Position numbers and translations under genes: made by a program. From Rossellomorea arthrocnemi (GTDB lineage: Bacteria; Bacillota; Bacilli; Bacillales; Bacillaceae_B), in NCBI RefSeq assembly GCF_904424705.1, contig NZ_CAJGBF010000017.1, positions 19,174 through 83,173 on the forward strand: 64,000 bases of DNA. The letters run 5' to 3'. Shown here in pieces: positions 54,775 to 64,000 of this stretch. How positions within the stretch are numbered: position 1 is the first letter of the stretch; the number at the start of each line of letters is the position of its first letter. The notes under the pieces were generated by a model. It was not told the origin of the DNA and did not search any database. It worked only from the letters and a program-made list of their open reading frames with translations.

Positions 54775-55911
54775 ATGAAATTTGTTATTCAAAGGGACCA
54801 TCTTGTTCAAAGTGTCCAGGATGTCATGAAAGCAGTAACGTCCAGAACGACGATTCCCATTCTGACAGGAATCAAAATCATCGCTACAGAAGAAGGGGTT
54901 ACCTTAACAGGTAGTGACTCTGATATTTCAATTGAATCCTTCATTCCCAATGAAGAAGAAGGTAAAGAAATAGTGGAAATCATGGAAACAGGAGGAATTG
55001 TACTTCAGGCCAAATTCTTCAGTGAAATTGTAAAGAAATTACCGAAGGATACAGTAGAAATTGAAGTTCAAAATCATTTTCAAACCGTCATTCGTTCAGG
55101 ACAAGCTGAATTCAATTTAAACGGCCTGGATCCAGAAGAGTATCCTCATCTTCCTCAAATTGAAGAAGGAAACGGTATTAAAGTATCAACCGATCTCCTA
55201 AAAACGATGATTAGACAAACCGTTTTCGCAGTGTCCACCTCAGAAACACGCCCCATCTTGACAGGTGTAAACTGTCAGATCGAAGACGGGGAGTTAAGCT
55301 GTATTGCAACAGATAGTCACAGATTGGCTATGAGAAAAGCACCAATTGAAACCAATCACGATGCCTCTTACAATATTGTGATTCCAGGGAAAAGCTTAAA
55401 TGAGTTGAACAAGATTCTTGATGATACTGATGAGCCTGTGGAAATCGTGATTACGGAAAATCAAGTACTATTTAAAGCAAAGCATTTATTATTCTTCTCC
55501 AGATTATTAGAAGGGAACTACCCTGATACCAGTCGATTGATCCCTTCTGATACGAAAACAGAATTAACCTTGAATACAAAAGAATTCCTGCAAGCGATCG
55601 ATCGTGCTTCGTTACTTGCGAGAGAAGGACGAAACAACGTTGTAAAACTGTCAACGCTTGATGGAGGAATCATTGAGATTTCATCGAACACTCCGGAAAT
55701 TGGAAAGGTCATTGAGCAGGTGGAAAGCCAATCGATCGAAGGGGAAGAGTTGAAAATCTCCTTCAGCGCGAAATATATGATGGACGCATTAAAAGCCATT
55801 GAAGGAACCGAAATCCATGTGAACTTTACAGGAGCGATGAGACCATTCGTATTGAAGCCGCTTCATGATGATTCTATTCTTCAATTGATCCTTCCAGTAA
55901 GAACGTACTAA
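54775..55911 (+). CDS. dnaN: DNA polymerase III beta subunit (sliding clamp)
   Basis: 378 residues. Starts MKFVIQRDHLVQSVQDVMKAV; contains SRTTIPILTGIKI, TDSHRLAMRK and the C-terminal MRPFVLKPL ... LILPVRTY. It forms the ring that holds polymerase on DNA. GGAGGAATAA precedes the ATG. Confidence 0.99.
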   Translation: MKFVIQRDHLVQSVQDVMKAVTSRTTIPILTGIKIIATEEGVTLTGSDSDISIESFIPNEEEGKEIVEIMETGGIVLQAKFFSEIVKKLPKDTVEIEVQNHFQTVIRSGQAEFNLNGLDPEEYPHLPQIEEGNGIKVSTDLLKTMIRQTVFAVSTSETRPILTGVNCQIEDGELSCIATDSHRLAMRKAPIETNHDASYNIVIPGKSLNELNKILDDTDEPVEIVITENQVLFKAKHLLFFSRLLEGNYPDTSRLIPSDTKTELTLNTKEFLQAIDRASLLAREGRNNVVKLSTLDGGIIEISSNTPEIGKVIEQVESQSIEGEELKISFSAKYMMDALKAIEGTEIHVNFTGAMRPFVLKPLHDDSILQLILPVRTY

Positions 55912-55912
55912 A

Positions 55913-55960
55913 AAAATAAAAAGCCAACACCTTAGAGAAAAAGTTCAGGTGTTGGTTTTT
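55913..55960 (+). terminator. Terminator after dnaN
   Basis: AAGCCAACACCT pairs with AGGTGTTGGTTT and is followed by a T-run. Transcription of the next genes must come partly from elsewhere. Confidence 0.85.
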
Positions 55961-56156
55961 TTATATGAGATGGATTTTTTAAAATTTGGAGACCTCACAG
56001 GTGAAAGGTGTGAGGATAATCACCGCCAGCTCCGGGGATGGAGAGCTGCAGTGTAAAACCACTACGTATCCTTCTCCATTTTTCGTTAGTTGTGACTTAA
56101 CTCTATTTAGAGTAAAATAAGATATTAGAGACTTTATACGGAAAGTAGTGATTTTA

Positions 56157-56375
56157 GTGGCGAAAGAGATCACCATTGAGACAGAAATCATCACATTGGG
56201 ACAATTCCTGAAGCTTGCTGAAGTGATTCAGTCCGGTGGCATGGCGAAATGGTTCTTAAGTGAATATGAAGTATACATAAACGGGGAACAAGATCAAAGA
56301 AGAGGAAGAAAACTTACGATTGGTGACAAAGTTGAAATTCCTGAAGTAGGGGTCTTTGTGGTTGCTGGAGAATAA
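56157..56375 (+). CDS. yaaA: S4-domain protein RlbA (YaaA)
   Basis: 72 residues from GTG 56157; an in-frame GTG at 56148 is possible, but family alignments start at this point. Contains [21 protein letters not shown] and [14 protein letters not shown], the S4 RNA-binding fold. Associated with ribosome assembly or RecF neighbourhood; role in detail unknown. 11-17 bases before recF. Confidence 0.93.
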   Translation: MAKEITIETEIITLGQFLKLAEVIQSGGMAKWFLSEYEVYINGEQDQRRGRKLTIGDKVEIPEVGVFVVAGE

Positions 56376-56392
56376 TAAAGGGTGTTATGTCC

Positions 56393-57511
56393 ATGTACAT
56401 TGAACAATTAGAATTAAGAAACTACCGAAATTACGAATCCATCGACGTAAGTTTCGAAAACAAGGTGAACGTCATTCTCGGAGAAAATGCCCAGGGAAAG
56501 ACCAATATCATGGAGTCTATCTACGTCCTGGCAATGGCTAAATCCCACCGGACCTCAAATGACAAAGATTTAATCCGTTGGGATCAGGAATATGCTAAAA
56601 TAAAAGGTAGGATTCAGAAATATAATGGTGCATTACCTTTGGAGCTGGTCCTGTCGAAAAAGGGAAAAAAAGCGAAAAGTAATCACCTTGAACAATCTAA
56701 ATTGAGTCAGTATGTCGGAAATATGAATGTTGTCATGTTTGCACCTGAAGATCTTCATTTGGTAAAAGGGAGCCCTCAAGTAAGGCGTCGTTTTATTGAT
56801 ATGGAAATCGGTCAGGTTTCTCCTGTTTATTTACATGATATCAGCCTTTATCAAAAAATATTACAGCAACGGAATCATTATTTAAAACAGTTGCAAACGA
56901 GAAAACAAAAAGACCAAACCATGCTTGATGTCTTGACGGAACAGTTCATTGAGATGGCGGTGAAGATCACGAAGAAACGGTTTGAGTTTGTTCAGCTATT
57001 GGAAAGTTGGGCAAAACCGATCCATTCGGGAATTTCAAGGAACTTAGAAACGTTAGAAATCGTATATAAACCGTCTTTAGATGTATCAGATAATCAAGAA
57101 TGGTCAAAAATGGTAGATATATATGAGCAGAAATTTGATGGTATCCGCGAACGGGAAATTGATCGCGGTGTGACACTGGTCGGGCCGCATCGGGACGATC
57201 TTCAATTTATTGTGAATGGACGGGATGTTCAAACATTTGGATCACAGGGGCAGCAACGGACAACAGCCCTCTCTGTGAAGCTTGCGGAAATCGAGCTGAT
57301 TCACTCTGAAATTAAAGAATATCCCATTCTACTTCTGGACGATGTCCTGTCCGAATTAGATGATTATCGTCAATCCCACTTATTAAATACCATTCAGGGA
57401 AAAGTTCAAACCTTCGTGACCACAACGAATGTGGATGGTATTGATCATCAAACCTTAAACGAGGCGACTACGTTCGAAGTGGAAGCCGGATCAATGAAAA
57501 GATTGAAATGA
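56393..57511 (+). CDS. recF: DNA repair and replication protein RecF
   Basis: 372 residues from ATG 56393 (a further ATG at 56387 is less well spaced). SMC-like ABC ATPase: Walker [35 protein letters not shown], signature [17 protein letters not shown] and Walker [14 protein letters not shown]. It loads RecA at gaps with RecO and RecR. Confidence 0.98.
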   Translation: MYIEQLELRNYRNYESIDVSFENKVNVILGENAQGKTNIMESIYVLAMAKSHRTSNDKDLIRWDQEYAKIKGRIQKYNGALPLELVLSKKGKKAKSNHLEQSKLSQYVGNMNVVMFAPEDLHLVKGSPQVRRRFIDMEIGQVSPVYLHDISLYQKILQQRNHYLKQLQTRKQKDQTMLDVLTEQFIEMAVKITKKRFEFVQLLESWAKPIHSGISRNLETLEIVYKPSLDVSDNQEWSKMVDIYEQKFDGIREREIDRGVTLVGPHRDDLQFIVNGRDVQTFGSQGQQRTTALSVKLAEIELIHSEIKEYPILLLDDVLSELDDYRQSHLLNTIQGKVQTFVTTTNVDGIDHQTLNEATTFEVEAGSMKRLK

Positions 57512-57520
57512 GGTGTTACC

Positions 57521-57775
57521 TTGTACATACATGTAGGAGAAGATGTCATGGTACGTACAGATGAAATCATCGCTATTATTGATCGAGACACCGTTCAATT
57601 TTCAGAGGAAATTCAGCATTTCCTAAAAACGAAAGATAAAAACCTTTGCAATCTCGCAAAGGGTTCATATAAATCTCTTGTTATCACGACAGATCAGTTG
57701 TATCTTTCACCACTGGCATCCAGTACGTTGAAGAAGCGATCAAAGAAATACTCAAACTATGAGAATTTATTATAG
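57521..57775 (+). CDS. remB: Extracellular matrix regulator RemB (YaaB)
   Basis: 84 residues from TTG 57521 with GAGGTG upstream. Starts MYIHVGEDVMVRTDEIIAI, a DUF370-family protein similar to RemA. In B. subtilis RemB favours matrix gene expression. Between recF and gyrB as in B. subtilis. Confidence 0.93.
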   Translation: MYIHVGEDVMVRTDEIIAIIDRDTVQFSEEIQHFLKTKDKNLCNLAKGSYKSLVITTDQLYLSPLASSTLKKRSKKYSNYENLL

Positions 57776-57811
57776 AAATATAAAGCCCTGAAGGTTAGAA
57801 AGTGTAGGTGA

Positions 57812-59746
<1,935 letters not shown>

Positions 59747-59770
59747 CGCCAACATTTTTTTGAAAATAGT

Positions 59771-59800
59771 ACAGGATAGACCACGTGCTATCCTGTCTTT
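59771..59800 (+). terminator. Hairpin between gyrB and gyrA
   Basis: ACAGGATAG pairs with CTATCCTGT, followed by CTTTTA. Terminator-like with a weak T-tract, so gyrA may be read partly from upstream. Confidence 0.6.
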
Positions 59801-59867
59801 TACATAGCGGACAAGGTAAACAATGAGAAAGGTATAAACCTTTCTTTAAAAGGAGGTCCCTTTTACT

Positions 59868-62402
59868 ATGTCAGAAACACCAAGATCGAATGTTAAAGAG
59901 ATTAATATAAGTAGTGAAATGCGCTCGTCTTTCCTGGATTATGCCATGAGTGTCATCGTTTCACGTGCCCTGCCAGATGCACGTGACGGCCTGAAGCCTG
60001 TACATCGCCGAATTTTATATGCGATGAATGACCTTGGGATGACGTCTGACAAAGCGTATAAGAAATCGGCACGTATCGTCGGTGAAGTAATCGGTAAGTA
60101 TCACCCTCATGGTGACTCTGCTGTTTATGACACCATGGTACGTATGGCACAGGATTTCAACTATCGCTATATGCTGGTTGACGGTCACGGGAACTTCGGT
60201 TCTGTCGATGGAGATGCAGCTGCGGCAATGCGTTATACAGAAGCGCGTATGTCCAAAATCTCTATGGAACTCATTCGTGATATAAATAAAGATACGATTG
60301 ATTATAAAGATAACTATGATGGTACTGAGAGAGAGCCGGAAGTATTACCTGCCCGTTTCCCGAACCTATTGGTGAACGGTTCTTCTGGAATCGCTGTAGG
60401 GATGGCGACGAATATTCCCCCTCACAATCTCGGTGAAGTCATCGATGGGATCCTTGCATTAAGTAAAGATCCTGACATCACGATTCAAGAGCTGATGGAA
60501 TTCATCTACGGACCCGATTTCCCTACCGCCGGACTGATTGTAGGAAGAAGCGGGATCCGTCGAGCCTACGAAACGGGTAAAGGCTCCATCACCATGCGTG
60601 CCCGTGTGGAAATCGAAACAAAGAGCAATGGGAAAGAAACGATCATCGTCCATCAAATCCCTTATCAGGTGAATAAAGCGAGATTAATTGAAAAAATCGC
60701 GGATCTTGTCAGGGATAAAAAGATTGACGGCATCACAGATCTACGTGATGAATCCGACCGTAACGGTATGCGTATCGTCATTGAAGTGAGAAAAGATGCA
60801 AATGCCAACGTTTTACTCAATAATCTGTACAAACAAACAGCACTTCAAACAAGCTTTGGGATCAACCTTCTGGCACTGGTTGATGGCCAGCCAAAGGTAT
60901 TGAACTTAAAAGAATGCCTCTATCACTACTTACAGCATCAACGTGTGGTCATTCGCCGCAGAACGGAATTTGAATTACGTAAAGCTGAAGCAAGGGCACA
61001 TATTTTAGAAGGTCTGAGGATCGCCCTGGATCATATTGATGAAATCATTGCCCTTATCCGTGGTTCACAAACAACAGAACTTGCGAAACAAGGCCTTATG
61101 GAGAACTTCTCCCTATCTGATAAACAGGCACAAGCCATCCTGGATATGCGCCTTCAGCGTCTAACCGGTTTAGAACGTGAAAAAATTGAGGATGAATATC
61201 AGGAACTGGTGAAGTTGATTGCAGAATTGAAAGCGATTCTTGCTGATGATGAAAAGGTTCTGGAAATCATCCGCGAAGAGCTCATCGAAATCAAAGAGCG
61301 CTTCAACGATGAAAGAAGATCGGAAATTGTAGCGGGTGGAATCGAAAACATCGAGGATGAAGACTTGATTCCAAGGGAAAACATCGTTGTTTCTCTTACG
61401 CATAATGGTTACATCAAACGTCTCCCGGTTTCTACCTACCGCAGTCAAAAACGTGGTGGAAGAGGAATCCAGGGAATGGGTACCAATGATGAAGACTTCG
61501 TTGAACACTTATTGACAACTTCTACTCACGACACGATCCTCTTCTTTACAAACAAAGGAAAGGCGTATCGTGCAAAAGGGTATGAAATTCCAGAATTCAG
61601 TCGTACCGCAAAAGGACTTCCAATCATCAATCTGCTTGGTGTAGAAAAAGATGAGTGGATCAATGCCATGATCCGGGTTGAAGAATTCGTTGACGATTGG
61701 TACTTATTCTTTACAACGAAGCAAGGTATCTCAAAACGTACACCAGTATCAGACTTTGCCAACATCCGGACGAATGGTTTGATTGCCATCAACCTTAGGG
61801 AAAATGACGAGCTTATTTCCGTTAAACTGACCGATGGAGAAAAAGATATGATTATCGGAACAAAGCAGGGGATGCTGATCCGTTTCCCTGAAACCGATGT
61901 CCGTTCTATGGGAAGGACGGCTACGGGAGTAAAAGGAATCAACCTTAGTGATGATGATATTGTTGTCGGTATGGAAATCCTCGAAGACAAGAGCGATGTA
62001 CTCGTTGTCACTGTAAATGGTTACGGTAAGCGTACCCCGGCTAGTGAATATAGAGTCCAAACCCGTGGTGGTAAAGGATTAAAGACATGTAATGTGACCG
62101 AGCGAAACGGAGAACTCGTCTCTGTTAAGGCCGTCAGTGGTGTAGAAGATTTAATGATCATCACTGCACATGGTGTTCTCATCCGTATGGACGTCAATGA
62201 CATTTCAACAACAGGACGTAACACTCAAGGGGTCAAACTGATCCGTCTTCAAGAAAGTGAATTCGTATCAACAGTCGCCAAAGTTGAAAAAGAAGATGAA
62301 GAAGAAACAGAAACGCCTGTTGAGTCTGTTGAAGGAGAAGAACAGCAGGTCATGGAAGATCAACCTTCTTCTGAAGATGTTAATGAAGACACAGAAGAAT
62401 AA
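59868..62402 (+). CDS. gyrA: DNA gyrase subunit A
   Basis: 844 residues with AAAAGGAGGT before ATG 59868. Breakage-reunion domain with [16 protein letters not shown], the quinolone region [15 protein letters not shown] in wild-type form (Ser retained) and the catalytic Tyr in [10 protein letters not shown]-terminal beta-pinwheel including [14 protein letters not shown] (GyrA box). An acidic tail of about 35 residues ends the protein. Confidence 0.99.
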   Translation: MSETPRSNVKEINISSEMRSSFLDYAMSVIVSRALPDARDGLKPVHRRILYAMNDLGMTSDKAYKKSARIVGEVIGKYHPHGDSAVYDTMVRMAQDFNYRYMLVDGHGNFGSVDGDAAAAMRYTEARMSKISMELIRDINKDTIDYKDNYDGTEREPEVLPARFPNLLVNGSSGIAVGMATNIPPHNLGEVIDGILALSKDPDITIQELMEFIYGPDFPTAGLIVGRSGIRRAYETGKGSITMRARVEIETKSNGKETIIVHQIPYQVNKARLIEKIADLVRDKKIDGITDLRDESDRNGMRIVIEVRKDANANVLLNNLYKQTALQTSFGINLLALVDGQPKVLNLKECLYHYLQHQRVVIRRRTEFELRKAEARAHILEGLRIALDHIDEIIALIRGSQTTELAKQGLMENFSLSDKQAQAILDMRLQRLTGLEREKIEDEYQELVKLIAELKAILADDEKVLEIIREELIEIKERFNDERRSEIVAGGIENIEDEDLIPRENIVVSLTHNGYIKRLPVSTYRSQKRGGRGIQGMGTNDEDFVEHLLTTSTHDTILFFTNKGKAYRAKGYEIPEFSRTAKGLPIINLLGVEKDEWINAMIRVEEFVDDWYLFFTTKQGISKRTPVSDFANIRTNGLIAINLRENDELISVKLTDGEKDMIIGTKQGMLIRFPETDVRSMGRTATGVKGINLSDDDIVVGMEILEDKSDVLVVTVNGYGKRTPASEYRVQTRGGKGLKTCNVTERNGELVSVKAVSGVEDLMIITAHGVLIRMDVNDISTTGRNTQGVKLIRLQESEFVSTVAKVEKEDEEETETPVESVEGEEQQVMEDQPSSEDVNEDTEE

Positions 62403-62411
62403 ATAAGTGAG

Positions 62412-62462
62412 TAAGCTATTTTCAGTAATGGAACGTTCATTCTGGAAATAGCTTATTTTTTT
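62412..62462 (+). terminator. Terminator after gyrA
   Basis: AAGCTATTTTCAG pairs with CTGGAAATAGCTT around a 16-base loop and is followed by a run of T. Confidence 0.85.
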
Positions 62463-62558
62463 GGTAGTGAGACAATTATTTTTTGAAAATAACAACTATA
62501 CTCACCTGAATTTGGTAAAATAAACTAAAAGACTAAGGTAATTGTGAGGTGTTTATAG

Positions 62559-63644
62559 TTGAAGGTCCACCGTGGAGATATACAATTAGGCTGCATCGTT
62601 TCTGAAGATATCATGGGAATGGCAGCGAGCCCGATCATTCCAAAGAATACGGTGCTTGAAAAAGAACACTTGAATATCCTTCAAGCATTCCATATAGACG
62701 AGATATACATTGAAAAAACAAAAGTGGACGGTAATCCATTCAGGTCACCCCTTTCTTCTGATAAGTCATCAGACCAGTCGGATGCGGATATACAGGAGCC
62801 TATTGGATTTGTAGATCTATACCTAACGACTGTAAAGGAATTCAAGAAAGAGTTCATGAATTGGCAATCCGGTACAGCTGTTAATATTGCAAGAGTGAGA
62901 GAGTTCATTCTGCCCGTTATTCAGGTGATGGAACAGAATCATACATATGTGTACTCCCTTCCACAATACTCAACGAAAAAAGAATATCTTTATCATCATG
63001 CCGTCTCTGTGAGTATCATCTGTGCTTTGATTGGGAAGAAACTGGGTCTGCACTCCGGTCAGGTCAATCAACTGGCTTTAGCTGGTGCATTAGCTGATTG
63101 TGGGATGGCTAAGGTGAGCCCTCACATATTATCCAAAGAACAGCCTTTAACAGAAAGTGAATTTAAAGAAGTGAAGCTTCATACTGCAAATGGGTATAAA
63201 ATGGTCAAAGATACCCCATTATTAAAAACGGAAACGAAACTTGCCATCTTCCAGCATCATGAACGTTTTGATGGAACAGGATATCCTGCTTCGGAGAAGA
63301 GTGATCGTATACACCTCTATTCACAGATTGTCGGAATCGCCGATGTATTTCATGCCATGACATCAGAAAGAGTATATAGAAGAAAACAACCCATATTCAA
63401 AGTATTGGATATGATCAGTAAGGACCTATTTGGTAAATTTGATATTAAAGTAGTGGAAGGAATTCTTCAATTATTGGGGGATTTAAGAACGGGCACCCCG
63501 GTAAAGCTATCGACGGGAGAATATGGAGAAGTCATGTATACTAAACCTAATGCCTTTATAAGCCCTATTGTTAAGCTTAAGACAGAAGAATTAATAGATT
63601 TATCTCAGAAAAAGGATATCTATATTTCTGAGGTATTCGTATAA
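62559..63644 (+). CDS. HD-GYP-domain protein with incomplete HD motif
   Basis: 361 residues from TTG 62559 with GAGGTG upstream. The N-terminal 120 residues are a DUF3391-like/unknown part, then an HD-GYP domain: LYHHAVSVS, ALADCGMAKVSP, HTANGYKM, FQHHERFDGTGYP and IVGIADVFHAMTSERVYR. The GYP signature is intact, but the HD pair reads AD, so one metal ligand is missing, and Lys of HDxGK is Met. Active relatives split cyclic-di-GMP. This one may be weakly active, use another ligand, or be a sensor. Such genes are found between gyrA and the rRNA operon in related Bacilli. Confidence 0.87.
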   Translation: MKVHRGDIQLGCIVSEDIMGMAASPIIPKNTVLEKEHLNILQAFHIDEIYIEKTKVDGNPFRSPLSSDKSSDQSDADIQEPIGFVDLYLTTVKEFKKEFMNWQSGTAVNIARVREFILPVIQVMEQNHTYVYSLPQYSTKKEYLYHHAVSVSIICALIGKKLGLHSGQVNQLALAGALADCGMAKVSPHILSKEQPLTESEFKEVKLHTANGYKMVKDTPLLKTETKLAIFQHHERFDGTGYPASEKSDRIHLYSQIVGIADVFHAMTSERVYRRKQPIFKVLDMISKDLFGKFDIKVVEGILQLLGDLRTGTPVKLSTGEYGEVMYTKPNAFISPIVKLKTEELIDLSQKKDIYISEVFV

Positions 63645-63670
63645 AATCTTCTGCGAATAAACTATAAATA

Positions 63671-63710
63671 TAAAAGTCGCAGATCGGAAACGAAATCTGC
63701 GACTTTTTTT
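63671..63710 (+). terminator. Terminator of the HD-GYP gene
   Basis: AAAAGTCGCAGAT pairs with ATCTGCGACTTTT, followed by T-run. Confidence 0.9.
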
Positions 63711-63818
63711 CATTTACCTCTTGCAAATCAAATTGACAGTGTGTATACTATTATTTGTTGTCCGAAAGGCATTACATAATTATAGCGAAAATAACTTTTC
63801 TAAAATAATAAAAATACC

Positions 63819-63847
63819 TTGACGATAAACGTTTTAAATGATATATT
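63819..63847 (+). promoter_or_regulatory. Sigma-A promoter of the rRNA operon
   Basis: -35 TTGACG, 17-base spacer, -10 TATATT. The leader then has TTGAAAACTGAACAAAAC, typical of Bacillus rRNA operons. Confidence 0.88.
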
Positions 63848-63958
63848 ATATAGGTCGCTTCAAACGAAGCACATACACATTGAACCTTGAAAACTGAACA
63901 AAACAAGACAATACGTCAACGTTAATTCTAGATTTATTTTTAAAGAGCTATTCAAACT

Positions 63959-64000
63959 TTTATCGGAGAGTTTGATCCTGGCTCAGGACGAACGCTGGCG
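63959..64000 (+). rRNA. 16S ribosomal RNA, 5' end (runs off the window)
   Basis: TTTATCGGAGAGTTTGATCC, then the universal GGCTCAGGACGAACGCTGGCG-type start. Only the first 42 bases are inside the window. Confidence 0.97.

Noticed and set aside
59955..59975. GTTTCACGTGCC at the start of gyrA as a parS site
   Set aside because: The left half matches but the right half does not; it encodes conserved GyrA residues.

Overview
The window is chromosomal DNA of a low-GC, endospore-forming Bacillaceae bacterium, centred on the replication origin. The evidence is a B. subtilis-type gene order around oriC, sporulation-lineage genes (spo0J, soj, noc, spoIIIJ, yyaC, remB) and the 5' end of a 16S rRNA with the usual Bacillus leader. 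A relative of Rossellomorea or Bacillus sensu lato is my guess; the species cannot be read from this sequence.

Layout. (1) Positions 1 to about 11,330 are an integrated, AT-rich island inserted at the 3' end of rlmH, the same target used by staphylococcal SCC elements. It carries at least seven serine-recombinase-related reading frames: a truncated one at the window edge, two tiny ones with Ala in place of the catalytic Ser, a tandem pair of large ones, a catalytic-domain-only one, and the likely integrase next to the attachment site. It also holds a UvrD-type helicase with an embedded nuclease-like domain and an N-terminal zinc ribbon, several very small genes, three similar leader/terminator hairpins and a perfect 36-bp palindrome. 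The outer end of the island lies left of the window. (2) 11.3-19.1 kb: rlmH, a CxxH/CxxC protein, htrC and the wal operon (walR-walK-walH-walI-walJ), with a dense DnaA-box cluster between rlmH and htrC. (3) 19.3-29.2 kb: lineage-specific content, namely a LysM/G5/M23 peptidase, four tRNAs (Lys, Glu, Asp, Phe), a cassette of DUF350 membrane protein, ATP-grasp amidoligase, lipoprotein and small protein next to a divergent K+ channel, then purA and an ABC exporter. (4) 29.2-46.4 kb: dnaC, rplI, gdpP, yybS, a chemoreceptor, rpsR-ssb-rpsF, ychF, yyzM, an MscS channel, yyaC, a DUF554 protein and the chromosome-partition genes spo0J-soj-noc-rsmG. (5) 46.4-52.3 kb: mnmG-mnmE-khpB-yidC1-rnpA-rpmH. (6) 52.3-54.8 kb: bipartite oriC flanking dnaA. 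(7) 54.8-64 kb: dnaN-rlbA-recF-remB-gyrB-gyrA, an HD-GYP-like protein and the start of an rRNA operon.

Nearly all genes left of oriC are on the minus strand and all genes right of it on the plus strand, so transcription runs with bidirectional replication from about 53-54.7 kb. Exceptions on the left arm are the island integrase, the K+ channel, the ABC exporter and yyaC. The core genes form the usual origin-proximal set: replication (dnaA, dnaN, recF, gyrB, gyrA, dnaC, ssb), segregation (spo0J/soj with parS sites), division control (noc), tRNA modification (mnmE/mnmG), membrane insertion (yidC1/khpB) and cell-wall homeostasis (wal). The least conventional parts are the recombinase-rich island and the amidoligase cassette.
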